Shown here: in pieces, positions 7,702 to 14,902 of the stretch | How positions within the stretch are numbered: position 1 is the stretch's first letter | Layout: every line of letters starts with the position of its first letter | From: Candidatus Moraniibacteriota bacterium | GTDB lineage: Bacteria; Patescibacteriota; Minisyncoccia; CAIUEV01; JAHKAQ01 | Assembly: GCA_014729445.1 (NCBI GenBank) | Contig: WJJX01000041.1 | Location: forward strand, 1-23,128 | Direction: 5' to 3' | DNA: 23,128 nucleotides | The notes under the pieces: model-generated | What the model saw: only the letters and a program-made list of their open reading frames with translations | The model's database searches: none | Told to the model about the DNA's origin: nothing | Program-made: the position numbers and the translations under genes

Positions 7702-8255
7702 ACAAACAATCATCCACGGAGATCAAAAAAAATATTATGGGAAAGCTTAAAAAGAACGAGATCAAAATGAAAGCCCGCTGGACCTTTTTGGCGAAAAAAA
7801 TCGGTCTTCAAAGCGGCGTTTGGCTTGCTCTCGTCCTGCTCATCTTTCTTGTTAACGCTTTTTTTTACTTCATTAAATCCAACGGACTGTTGTTGCCCCT
7901 TCACTATGGCGAAAGCTATATCCAAAAATTTTTTCACAGTCTTCCTTATGATCTGATCTTGATTATCCTAGTTCTTTTTCTGATTTTGAATTTCCTTGTT
8001 AAAAAGTTCGATTTTTCCTACAAAAAACCGTTTATTATAGTTCTGGGCGGTCTATTGGGATTTATTATCTTATGGGCCTTTCTGCTCTTTTCAAGCAATT
8101 TCAACGCAATGTTAAAGGTCAATCTCCAAAACACCGAAAAAAACATCCCCTATATCAAGAATTTCTATCTCAATCGTTGCGGCTGCGGTTGCGGCGGCAT
8201 GCATTCCGATAACGGCAAGGTTTGTACTGAGTTAAACTCCCCCTCTTGTCGTTAA
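7698..8255 (+). CDS. Three-TM membrane protein with a Cys-rich external tail; probable anti-sigma factor and metal sensor
   Basis: This 185-residue protein overlaps the sigma gene by four bases, so translation is probably coupled. Its basic N-terminal part (1-38) should be cytoplasmic and could hold the sigma factor, although I see no ZAS motif (no H-x3-C-x2-C). Three membrane helices follow (about 41-59, 85-101, 112-131). The Lys-rich 2-3 loop suits the inside, which puts the last 54 residues outside. That tail holds the cluster Arg-Cys161-Gly-Cys163-Gly-Cys165-Gly-Gly-Met168-His169, then Cys176 and Cys184: thiols, a thioether and an imidazole, the ligands that soft metals prefer. The anti-sigma role rests on position and topology, the copper-sensing role on the tail and the next two genes. 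It could instead be a membrane copper-binding accessory protein. Confidence 0.7.
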   Translation: MNKQSSTEIKKNIMGKLKKNEIKMKARWTFLAKKIGLQSGVWLALVLLIFLVNAFFYFIKSNGLLLPLHYGESYIQKFFHSLPYDLILIILVLFLILNFLVKKFDFSYKKPFIIVLGGLLGFIILWAFLLFSSNFNAMLKVNLQNTEKNIPYIKNFYLNRCGCGCGGMHSDNGKVCTELNSPSCR

Positions 8256-8346
8256 TGGTTTTTTTAAAGCGGGTTGAAATTTTTTAAACTCTGTCTTGTA
8301 CTAGTTAATAGCGACCCTGCTTAATAGAACTATAAACAATATAAAG

Positions 8347-9717
8347 ATGAAAAAAATTAAATTCACGATTTGCCAGATCCACTGTAAAAGCTGCACAGCC
8401 TTAATCGAAAGCGAACTCAAAGACCAAAAAGGCATTCAATTCGTTAAAGTTGATTTGGATTCCAGCGAGGCCAAAATTAAATTTAACGAAAACCAAATCT
8501 CCTTAAAGGAAATTAAGACCCTGATCGAAAAGTTGGGCTACAGCTTAAAAAAAAAGCCTAATCAGTCCAAAAAGCAAACCCTAAAGGCCTACGCAATTTC
8601 GGGCCTAGGCCTTTTGATTATAGCGCTGGGTTATCTTTACATTGAAAAAAGCGGATCGCTCGAAATCTTAAGCAGCCTCCAGGAAGCAAATATAAATCTT
8701 TTTTTAATCCTCGTGATCGGATTTCTTGCCAGTTTTCACTGTGTGGGAATGTGCGGGGGGCTGGTTGTGGCTTATAGCAGCCAAAAAAAACCAAACGTCA
8801 ATAAGTTTGGGGCGCATGTCAACTATAATTTGGGCCGTTTAATTTCCTACACAGTCACCGGACTCGTTCTGGGAGGGATTGGCTCGTTTTTCGCCCTAAG
8901 TCCCAAATTCGGAAACGTTGTCGTTATGCTGGCAGGCGCCTTTATGATTATAATGGGCTTTTCGTTATTGACAAATCTTAAGATCCTAAAAAAAATAGAA
9001 AATTTTCTACCTTCAAAAATCGCCAAATTAATTTTTCTGTTTAGGAAGTCGTCGGTGTCGAGCCCGGTTTTAATCGGCTTGTTGAACGGCTTTATGCCTT
9101 GTGGACCTCTCCAGGCCATGCAAATCTACGCCCTTTCAACCGTAAGCCCGGTTCAAGGAGCGGTGGCGATGGCGGTTTACGGACTGGGAACGATTCCGAT
9201 CATGTTCGGTTTTGGGAGTATTATCAGTCTTTTAAATCAGGAAAGAATTAAGCATGTCACCAAGTTATCGGGATTAATAGTAATCGTTTTGGGAATCTTG
9301 ATGCTGGGCAGGGGATTTAATAATTCAAAACACTATTTGGTTCAAGACTCCGCCGTTAAGGCTCAAGCCGAACAATTGGTGAAAAACAAAACGGAAAGAG
9401 CGACCGAAAAACAAAAAGAATGGCAACCGGTAATCGACCAAGAGGACAATCAAGTAGTCATAACAGAGGTTACCTATGCCGGTTATAAAACCGATACGGT
9501 TTATCTCAAAAAGGACACCCCGGTCAAATGGATAATTAAAGGCAAAGAAGTAACTCGCTGTACGGACGAGATTGTTTTATACTTGGCTGGGAAGGAGATT
9601 AGGAAAGAAATAAACAATGGGGAGGAGAAAATAATTTATTTCACACCAAAAAAGCCGGGAGAAATAAGATTTTCGTGTTGGATGAAAATGGTTTGGGGTA
9701 AATTTATTGTAAAATAA
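8347..9717 (+). CDS. HMA domain - SafE/DsbD-like membrane domain - cupredoxin-like domain triple fusion (copper handling)
   Basis: Three modules are visible in 456 residues. Residues 1-68 form a heavy-metal-associated domain with the metal site His12-Cys13-x-x-Cys16. Residues about 82-330 are a six- to seven-helix transporter-like domain of the sulfite exporter TauE/SafE (UreH/DsbD-like) family, with the paired signatures FHCVGMCGG (Cys132, Cys136) and FMPCGP (Cys252). Residues about 375-456 resemble a cupredoxin: Cys405 after a beta-strand pair, then FSCWMKM near the end (Cys444, Met446, Met448) before a final strand. The usual cupredoxin His ligands are not obvious. Known relatives pair with CopA in copper export or cuproenzyme assembly. 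The gene lies 31 bases before copA and 91 bases after the anti-sigma gene. The ATG at 8347 has no Shine-Dalgarno. Confidence 0.88.
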   Translation: MKKIKFTICQIHCKSCTALIESELKDQKGIQFVKVDLDSSEAKIKFNENQISLKEIKTLIEKLGYSLKKKPNQSKKQTLKAYAISGLGLLIIALGYLYIEKSGSLEILSSLQEANINLFLILVIGFLASFHCVGMCGGLVVAYSSQKKPNVNKFGAHVNYNLGRLISYTVTGLVLGGIGSFFALSPKFGNVVVMLAGAFMIIMGFSLLTNLKILKKIENFLPSKIAKLIFLFRKSSVSSPVLIGLLNGFMPCGPLQAMQIYALSTVSPVQGAVAMAVYGLGTIPIMFGFGSIISLLNQERIKHVTKLSGLIVIVLGILMLGRGFNNSKHYLVQDSAVKAQAEQLVKNKTERATEKQKEWQPVIDQEDNQVVITEVTYAGYKTDTVYLKKDTPVKWIIKGKEVTRCTDEIVLYLAGKEIRKEINNGEEKIIYFTPKKPGEIRFSCWMKMVWGKFIVK

Positions 9718-9748
9718 AACTATAGAAATTTAAACTTATTTATTAACT

Positions 9749-11962
9749 ATGAAAAAACAGCTCAATATTCAAGGAATGCACTGTCAAAGCTGTGCGGTAA
9801 ATCTTGAAAAAAATTTAAAAAAGGAAAAAGGCGTTTGGGAAGCTTCGGTCAGTTTCGCCACCGAAAAAGCCAACATTCAATTTGACGAAGGAGAAGTCGG
9901 CTTGGACAAAATTGAAAAAATAATCAACGATTTGGGATTTAAAATAATCAAAAGCCGGAACCGAAAAAAAATAGCAAAGAGCAGGGAAGCCCTTTTGAAA
10001 AAACAGAGAAACAAGCTTCTTGTTTCGGCTTTGTTTGGATTACCTCTTTTTTACCTCGCAATGGCGAAAATGATCGGCCTGCCCGGCTTAGATGTTTCTC
10101 AAGGCGTAAATATTGTCTTGCAGTTTGTTTTAACCACCATAATAATGGGAGTTAATTATGAAATCTACATTTCTGGAATCAAAAAACTTATTCAAAGAAG
10201 CCCTAATATGGATTCCTTGGTCGAGACCGGAACCCTGGCCGCCTATTTCTATAGCTTGGCCGTCCTGGTCATGTTTTTTATAAAACCCGAACTTATCGCA
10301 AACGAGCATGTGTATTTTGAAAGCGCCGGGCTTATTTTGGTTTTCATTGCCCTGGGTAAATATCTGGAAACCAAAACCAAGGGCAAAACTACCAAGGCAC
10401 TGGAAAAATTAATAGGACTTCAGCCCAAAGAGGCCACGATTATAAAAAACAAAAAACAAAGCAAAATTTTAATCGAAAACGTTAAAAAAGGCGATTCCAT
10501 AGTAGTTTTCCCGGGAGAAAAAATTCCGGTGGACGGCGTGATTCAGGTGGGAGCCTCGGCCGTCGACGAATCAATGATCACCGGCGAATCCGTACCGGTC
10601 AACAAAAAAACCGGCGATCATGTCATTGCGGGAACGATTAATCAAACCAGTCAGATAATTTTTAAAGCCTCCAAGGTTGGAGAGGAAACAATGCTCGCCG
10701 GTATTATTAAAACGGTCGAGGAGGCGATTTCCAAAAGGGCTCCGATTCAGCTTTTGGCCGATAGAATTTCCTATTATTTTGTACCGTCGGTAATGGTAAT
10801 AGCCGTTGTAACGGCTATCATTTGGCTTTTGCTAGGACATAGCTTTGTGTTCGCCTTAACGGCCTTTGTCTCGGTTTTAATCATTGCCTGCCCTTGCTCC
10901 CTCGGACTTGCCACCCCAACGGCGGTTATGATGGGCACCGGCATTGGAGCCAAAAACGGAATTTTAATTAAAAGCAGTAAGGCTCTCGAGCTGGCTAAAA
11001 AGGTCGACACCATAGTTTTCGATAAAACCGGAACCATCACCGCGGGAAAACCCAGGGTAAATAAGATCCTCTCCCTGGACAAGAATCTATCTCAAAGCGA
11101 AATTTTGAAACTGGCTTTTTCGCTGGAGAGTAGATCAAATCACCCCCTTGCCAAAGCCGTCGTTAAATATGGACAAAAGAAACGATTAAGCCCTTTTACG
11201 GTTGACGATTTTAAGGAAATTCCCGGACTTGGACTTAAAGGCAAAATCAACAAAACAAAATATCTGATAGGCACCCTGGAGCTGCACAGAAAAAACAATG
11301 TTGAACTTAAAGACAATCTTAAGATAATCAAAAAACATGAAAATCAGGGAAAAACCGTAATAATACTTTCAAAGGCCAAATCGGTGCTCGGTTTGATCAC
11401 CTTGGCCGATACCTTAAAAAGAAACGTAGCCCAGGTCATGGACAAGCTGGCCAAGGAGGATATAGAAGTGTTTCTATTAACCGGCGACAATGAAAAAGTG
11501 GCCCGTTCGATAGCTCAAAAAGCCAATATCAAAAAAGTGTTTTCCAAAATTCTTCCCAACCAAAAAGCCGAAAAAATAAAAAAACTTCAAAAAAAAGGAA
11601 AAACGGTGGCTATGGTGGGGGACGGAATCAACGACGCCCCGGCCCTTGCTCAATCCGACCTCGGAATCGCTATGAGCTCTGGAACCGATATTGCAATAGA
11701 GACCGGTGAGATCATTTTGATCAAAAACGATTTAGAGGATGTAGCAAAAGCAATCGATATCAGTAAATTCACCTTAAAAAAGATCAAGCAGAACTTATTT
11801 TGGGCTTTTGTCTACAACTCGATCGGAATTCCGATCGCCGCCGGCGCCCTCTATCCCTTGACCGGAATTCTCCTAAGCCCAACCATTGCCGGCCTTGCAA
11901 TGGCCTTTTCCTCGGTAAGCGTTGTCCTAAATTCGCTCTCCATGAAATACAAGCGGTTCTGA
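9749..11962 (+). CDS. copA: Cu(+)-exporting P1B-1-type ATPase
   Basis: The 737-residue pump has one N-terminal HMA domain (GMHCQSC, Cys12 and Cys15), eight expected membrane helices and a full catalytic core. The actuator domain carries TGES; the sixth helix carries the Cys381-Pro-Cys383 transport motif; DKTGTIT follows with the phosphorylated Asp425; the nucleotide domain has SNHPLAKAV; the hinge is GDGINDAPALAQSD. Copper(I) specificity is supported by the seventh helix pattern N-x6-Y-N-x4-P and the eighth helix M-x-x-S-S, the P1B-1 signature; zinc or cobalt pumps differ there. Length and motif order are normal and nothing is missing. It uses ATP to push Cu(+) out of the cytoplasm, and probably receives copper through the HMA domains of itself and its upstream neighbour. 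It ends in TGA, which argues against UGA recoding. Confidence 0.96.
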   Translation: MKKQLNIQGMHCQSCAVNLEKNLKKEKGVWEASVSFATEKANIQFDEGEVGLDKIEKIINDLGFKIIKSRNRKKIAKSREALLKKQRNKLLVSALFGLPLFYLAMAKMIGLPGLDVSQGVNIVLQFVLTTIIMGVNYEIYISGIKKLIQRSPNMDSLVETGTLAAYFYSLAVLVMFFIKPELIANEHVYFESAGLILVFIALGKYLETKTKGKTTKALEKLIGLQPKEATIIKNKKQSKILIENVKKGDSIVVFPGEKIPVDGVIQVGASAVDESMITGESVPVNKKTGDHVIAGTINQTSQIIFKASKVGEETMLAGIIKTVEEAISKRAPIQLLADRISYYFVPSVMVIAVVTAIIWLLLGHSFVFALTAFVSVLIIACPCSLGLATPTAVMMGTGIGAKNGILIKSSKALELAKKVDTIVFDKTGTITAGKPRVNKILSLDKNLSQSEILKLAFSLESRSNHPLAKAVVKYGQKKRLSPFTVDDFKEIPGLGLKGKINKTKYLIGTLELHRKNNVELKDNLKIIKKHENQGKTVIILSKAKSVLGLITLADTLKRNVAQVMDKLAKEDIEVFLLTGDNEKVARSIAQKANIKKVFSKILPNQKAEKIKKLQKKGKTVAMVGDGINDAPALAQSDLGIAMSSGTDIAIETGEIILIKNDLEDVAKAIDISKFTLKKIKQNLFWAFVYNSIGIPIAAGALYPLTGILLSPTIAGLAMAFSSVSVVLNSLSMKYKRF

Positions 11963-11983
11963 CCTGCCTCTAAATCAACTTCT

Positions 11984-12055
11984 TTAGGAAACATAGACAA
12001 ACCCGCCAATAAACCCTATAATTCCCCACATAGCCCAAACCAAAGCTAAATCCAT
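11984..12055 (-). CDS. Possible 23-residue hydrophobic membrane peptide
   Basis: On the minus strand an ATG (12055-12053) opens a 23-codon frame ending in TAA. The peptide is almost entirely hydrophobic (Met-Asp, then Leu/Val/Trp/Ile/Gly/Phe, ending Val-Tyr-Val-Ser), one ideal membrane helix with glycine spacing typical of helix packing. It faces the end of copA and fills most of the spacer. No Shine-Dalgarno is present, but neither is there one for other genes here. A short ORF of this length arises easily by chance; its composition is the only support. Confidence 0.25.
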   Translation of the reverse strand: MDLALVWAMWGIIGFIGGFVYVS

Positions 12056-12078
12056 TTAATTCTTAAAAAGCTAAAATA

Positions 12079-12947
12079 ATGGGAAAAAGCAGGGAAAGAT
12101 CAAATGTATATGAAATAAAAACAAATTTTCAAGGATTTTATAAAATAGTTAAAAATATCAATGATGTTCTGCAAAAAGGGGATTTTTTAAGAGGTATCCA
12201 AAAGCAAGAAATCATACCAGATTCGCTAGATTCGATTCATCATAAAGTCTTCAAAAGCCAAAATGAGCTGCTTAGGATGCTTAAATTTGATATGGGCGAA
12301 TTTCAGATTTCTGGACAAAGTATAATAATTCCCCATGCTTTATCAATTAAAGATTTCTTCGCAAACCTTGATTTAAATCCGGATTTATTCGACTTGGACA
12401 ACCGACTCTTAAATGAATATATTCTAAAAGCACAAAGGAAAAAGAATTGGTTCAAGACATTCTTAGGCTAGTTGAAATATTTGATAAAGCAAAGCCAGCC
12501 ATGAACGAGTCGGACATCAAAGAAACCGCTCCCATAATAAAATATGCCGCCAGTCTTTATGAGATTAAACTTCTTTCAAGATTGGCTAAAATTAAATATA
12601 GATTTGATATTGGACCGCTATTAAAAACGCTGATAAAAAAGTCCTTAATAAAAGAATCCATTTTGAAAGTAGGTAATGGAAAAGGATTTATAAAATGGTG
12701 TGAAAAGGAATCCTATCTTGATAGCGTTCGCCAAATAACCGAAAAAGCCTAAAAGGAATCAAACTTCAAGCCTAAGCAAGGCGGAATAGGCGAAAATGAA
12801 GATAACTATGAAAAAATGCTGGAGAAGAAAGGAGGAGGAGAAGGAGATATATTGAAGCAAATAAATGAGGTGGCGTTTATAGAAACTTTGATTGCAAAGC
12901 CGGAGTACTTTGACAAATTAGTCGAAAAAATGACCCAAGTGGATTAA
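12079..12947 (+). pseudogene. Broken gene of unknown function: one frameshift and one in-frame stop
   Basis: Three coding-like pieces follow each other. Piece one (12079-12471, 130 codons from ATG) is cytoplasmic-looking, without motif. Piece two (12447-12752, other frame) starts only at a TTG inside piece one. Adding one A to the A5 run at 12439-12443 would join them smoothly (Gln-Arg-Lys-Lys-Glu-Leu-Val-Gln). Piece three (12753-12947) is in the same frame as piece two, past a single TAA at 12750-12752, and is again protein-like (helical, Lys/Glu-rich). The joined product would be about 289 residues. I recognise no family. Possible readings are a decayed gene, a sequencing indel plus a real stop, or recoding. 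The low-GC codon style resembles the 17191-18861 gene rather than copA, which could mean separate origin. Confidence 0.6.
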
Positions 12948-13014
12948 TGCCTGGATTTGCTAAGCTTTCAAAAAACTGCTTTAATAAACAACAATTAACT
13001 TTAATCTTTAAATC

Positions 13015-13080
13015 ATGATAATCAAGGACTTTAGATAAAAATCTCCAAAAACCTTTTCACTCAAAGGTTCTCTTTTCTAT
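13015..13080 (+). promoter_or_regulatory. Candidate attenuator of the ABC-F gene: seven-codon leader ORF plus terminator-like hairpin
   Basis: An ATG at 13015 opens a seven-codon ORF (Met-Ile-Ile-Lys-Asp-Phe-Arg) ending in TAA at 13036-13038. Twelve bases later AACCTTT (13050-13056) pairs with AAAGGTT (13063-13069) around a six-base loop, followed by a U-rich tract. A smaller hairpin, AGAT/ATCT around AAAA (13033-13044), could compete. ABC-F genes are often controlled by ribosome stalling on such leaders. The stem is short and AT-rich, so this is tentative. Confidence 0.35.
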
Positions 13081-13108
13081 TTTAAAACTAAAGACTTAAA
13101 CTATTATC

Positions 13109-14752
13109 ATGAACAAGCAAGAAACGCTGCTCTCTTTAAACGCTATTCGATTCAGCCCGGAAGCGAAAAAAATCATTTTAGACGACATTTCGCTGTCGAT
13201 AAAAGATAATCAAAAAATCGGACTTGTCGGCAAAAACGGAGCAGGCAAAACAACTTTATTAAAAATAATCGCGGGAAATATCAAACCCACCAAAGGCAGT
13301 CTCAAATCAAATTGCCAAGCGTTTTATTTACCGCAAATCGATTTGAACGAGCAAAAGAGCGAAAAGCCGATTTACAATTACCTTGAAAGGAAAAAGGACG
13401 AATGGTGGGAAGTAATTGAATTTTTGGAAACAAACTTTGATTTATCGCTCGATTATAACCAGAAAATAAAAAATTTAAGCGGCGGAGAATTTATTAAACT
13501 CAATTTGGCGCTTTGTTTTGTAAGCCCCGCCGAACTACTGCTTCTTGACGAACCAAGCAATCATCTGGACATTTTGGGCCTAAAACAATTGGAAAGAATT
13601 CTAATCAAATTAAAAAAAAGCTATATCATAGTCTCGCACAATGCCTTTTTTCTAAACAAAGTAACCAAAAGAATCTGGGAATTAGAGGCCGGCCGATTAA
13701 AGGAATACGGCTTTGGCTACTATGATTACAAGGAAGAAAAAGAAATTCAAAAAAAGGCCAAGCAGAGAAAATATCTCTACCAAACCAAGAGGTTAAAAAA
13801 ACTGAAAAAATCACAACAAAGAGAAACCGAAAGAGCCGAGCGCTCCTTTGGAACGGATAAAAAATTAAGACACAGCGGTCCAAAAGGAAAGCATGACAGG
13901 GGAGTCGTTCGAGGGAATTATTTTTTGAATCGAGCCCAGAAAAAAGCCGGCAAAATCAAGCTCAGACTCGAAAAAAGGGAGGAGGAAATAAAAGACAAAA
14001 TTGAGTTGTTTAGACAACCGCAAGCACCCGCAGTCTTTTTAAATTTGAAATCCGAAGAAAAATCAAGCCGGAAACTGTTATTGAAAGTCGAGCAGGGAGA
14101 AATCGAAATCGCTAAACCTCGAAAAAAATTAATATCCAAAATCGAGCTTGAAATATATTTTGGCGATAGAATGGTTATCGCCGGCAAGAACGGCTGTGGT
14201 AAAACCTCTTTACTAAACTTGCTCATCAATAAAAAACTTAAAAACTTTAAATATGAATTCAAGGAGCATAATTCGGCCAGAGGATTAAAATTCGCCTATA
14301 TAGATCAAAATTATCGATCCATTAATCCGAAAAAATCGATCCTGGATAATATTTTGAAAAACAACAAAACCGTTTCGATAATTGAAGCCAAGCAGGTTCT
14401 GGCCCGTTTATTGTTAAATCAAGGCGATAATTTTAACAGAAAAGCCTCTGATCTAAGCGGCGGCGAAGTAGCCAAACTTATATTTGCCAAAGAAATTTTA
14501 AAAAATCCGGATTTATTGATCCTGGACGAACCAACCAATAACCTGGACCTGGAAAGCATTGAGGTCGTAACAAAGGCGATCAACGAATTTAAAGGCGCGG
14601 TTCTAGCAGTTTCGCATGATATCGAATTTCTAAATCAAATAAAGGTAAACCAGGCCTATTTAATCAAGGGCCGGCGATTAACCAAAATGAAATATTCGCC
14701 GCTTGAAAAAGAGGAATACTATCAGGAGTTAACTCGAAAATTAAGCTTTTAG
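13109..14752 (+). CDS. ABC-F family ATPase (ribosome-associated, EttA/resistance type)
   Basis: 547 residues with two ATP-binding cassettes on one chain and no membrane segment, the plan of ABC-F proteins that bind the ribosomal E site and either tune translation or displace antibiotics. Cassette one has Walker A GKNGAGKTT (41-49), signature LSGGE and Walker B LLLLDEPSNHLD; cassette two has Walker A GKNGCGKTS (359-367), signature LSGGE and LLILDEPTNNLD. The inter-domain linker (about 200-300) is strongly basic (Lys/Arg-rich coiled coil), as expected for the part that reaches towards the peptidyl-transferase centre. No long C-terminal extension. Subfamily cannot be settled by eye: it could be a housekeeping translation factor or a resistance factor. 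A leader ORF and hairpin upstream would fit the latter. Confidence 0.93.
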   Translation: MNKQETLLSLNAIRFSPEAKKIILDDISLSIKDNQKIGLVGKNGAGKTTLLKIIAGNIKPTKGSLKSNCQAFYLPQIDLNEQKSEKPIYNYLERKKDEWWEVIEFLETNFDLSLDYNQKIKNLSGGEFIKLNLALCFVSPAELLLLDEPSNHLDILGLKQLERILIKLKKSYIIVSHNAFFLNKVTKRIWELEAGRLKEYGFGYYDYKEEKEIQKKAKQRKYLYQTKRLKKLKKSQQRETERAERSFGTDKKLRHSGPKGKHDRGVVRGNYFLNRAQKKAGKIKLRLEKREEEIKDKIELFRQPQAPAVFLNLKSEEKSSRKLLLKVEQGEIEIAKPRKKLISKIELEIYFGDRMVIAGKNGCGKTSLLNLLINKKLKNFKYEFKEHNSARGLKFAYIDQNYRSINPKKSILDNILKNNKTVSIIEAKQVLARLLLNQGDNFNRKASDLSGGEVAKLIFAKEILKNPDLLILDEPTNNLDLESIEVVTKAINEFKGAVLAVSHDIEFLNQIKVNQAYLIKGRRLTKMKYSPLEKEEYYQELTRKLSF

Positions 14753-14784
14753 CCAAAATTCATTTGGGGGCACAGATGCTTTTT

Positions 14785-14793
14785 TGCTATAAT
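14785..14793 (+). promoter_or_regulatory. Extended -10 promoter upstream of msrAB
   Basis: TG-C-TATAAT (14785-14793) is a perfect extended -10 element; no good -35 box is seen. Transcription would start near 14800, the A of a short ATG frame, about 100 bases before the msrAB start. Confidence 0.55.
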
Positions 14794-14799
14794 AAAAAT

Positions 14800-14862
14800 A
14801 TGGGAAGCCAGATTGATTTTTACTATCCCGGCGCCGCGGGGATAATATGGAGGCCCTTATGA
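14800..14862 (+). other. 20-codon leader ORF, possibly leaderless, with a GC-rich hairpin inside
   Basis: An ATG at 14800 sits seven bases after TATAAT, so it may lie at the very 5' end of the transcript. The frame runs 20 codons to a TGA at 14860-14862. Inside it, TATCCC (14824-14829) pairs with GGGATA (14839-14844) around a GC-rich loop that contains the palindrome CGGCGCCG (14829-14836), a striking GC patch in AT-rich DNA. It may be a regulatory leader of msrAB or a chance frame. Confidence 0.3.
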
Positions 14863-14902
14863 GTTAGAGAAGTCATATTAAAATAACCTTTAAAACAAAC
14901 CA

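Noticed and set aside
8271..8340. Promoter between the anti-sigma and SafE genes
   Set aside because: TTGAAA at 8274 has no -10 box at a suitable distance; the boxes seen are weak, so I do not list one.
6350..11959. 12-mer TACAAGCGGTTC present at 6350-6361 and at 11948-11959
   Set aside because: A window of this size is expected to hold several shared 12-mers by chance; the second copy is inside the copA coding end, with no related context.
7698..11962. Recoding of UGA, as in Gracilibacteria and Absconditabacteria
   Set aside because: TGA ends the sigma gene and copA at the expected family lengths, and no in-frame TGA occurs inside recognised genes.
12433..12450. Programmed -1 frameshift at the A5 run
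   Set aside because: The heptamer is G AAA AAG, not the X XXY YYZ form needed for good P-site re-pairing, and a second lesion follows; decay or an indel is simpler.
13918..14262. 114-codon minus-strand ORF inside the ABC-F gene
   Set aside because: Fully inside a gene with intact motifs on the other strand; low-complexity Ser/Phe/Leu product.
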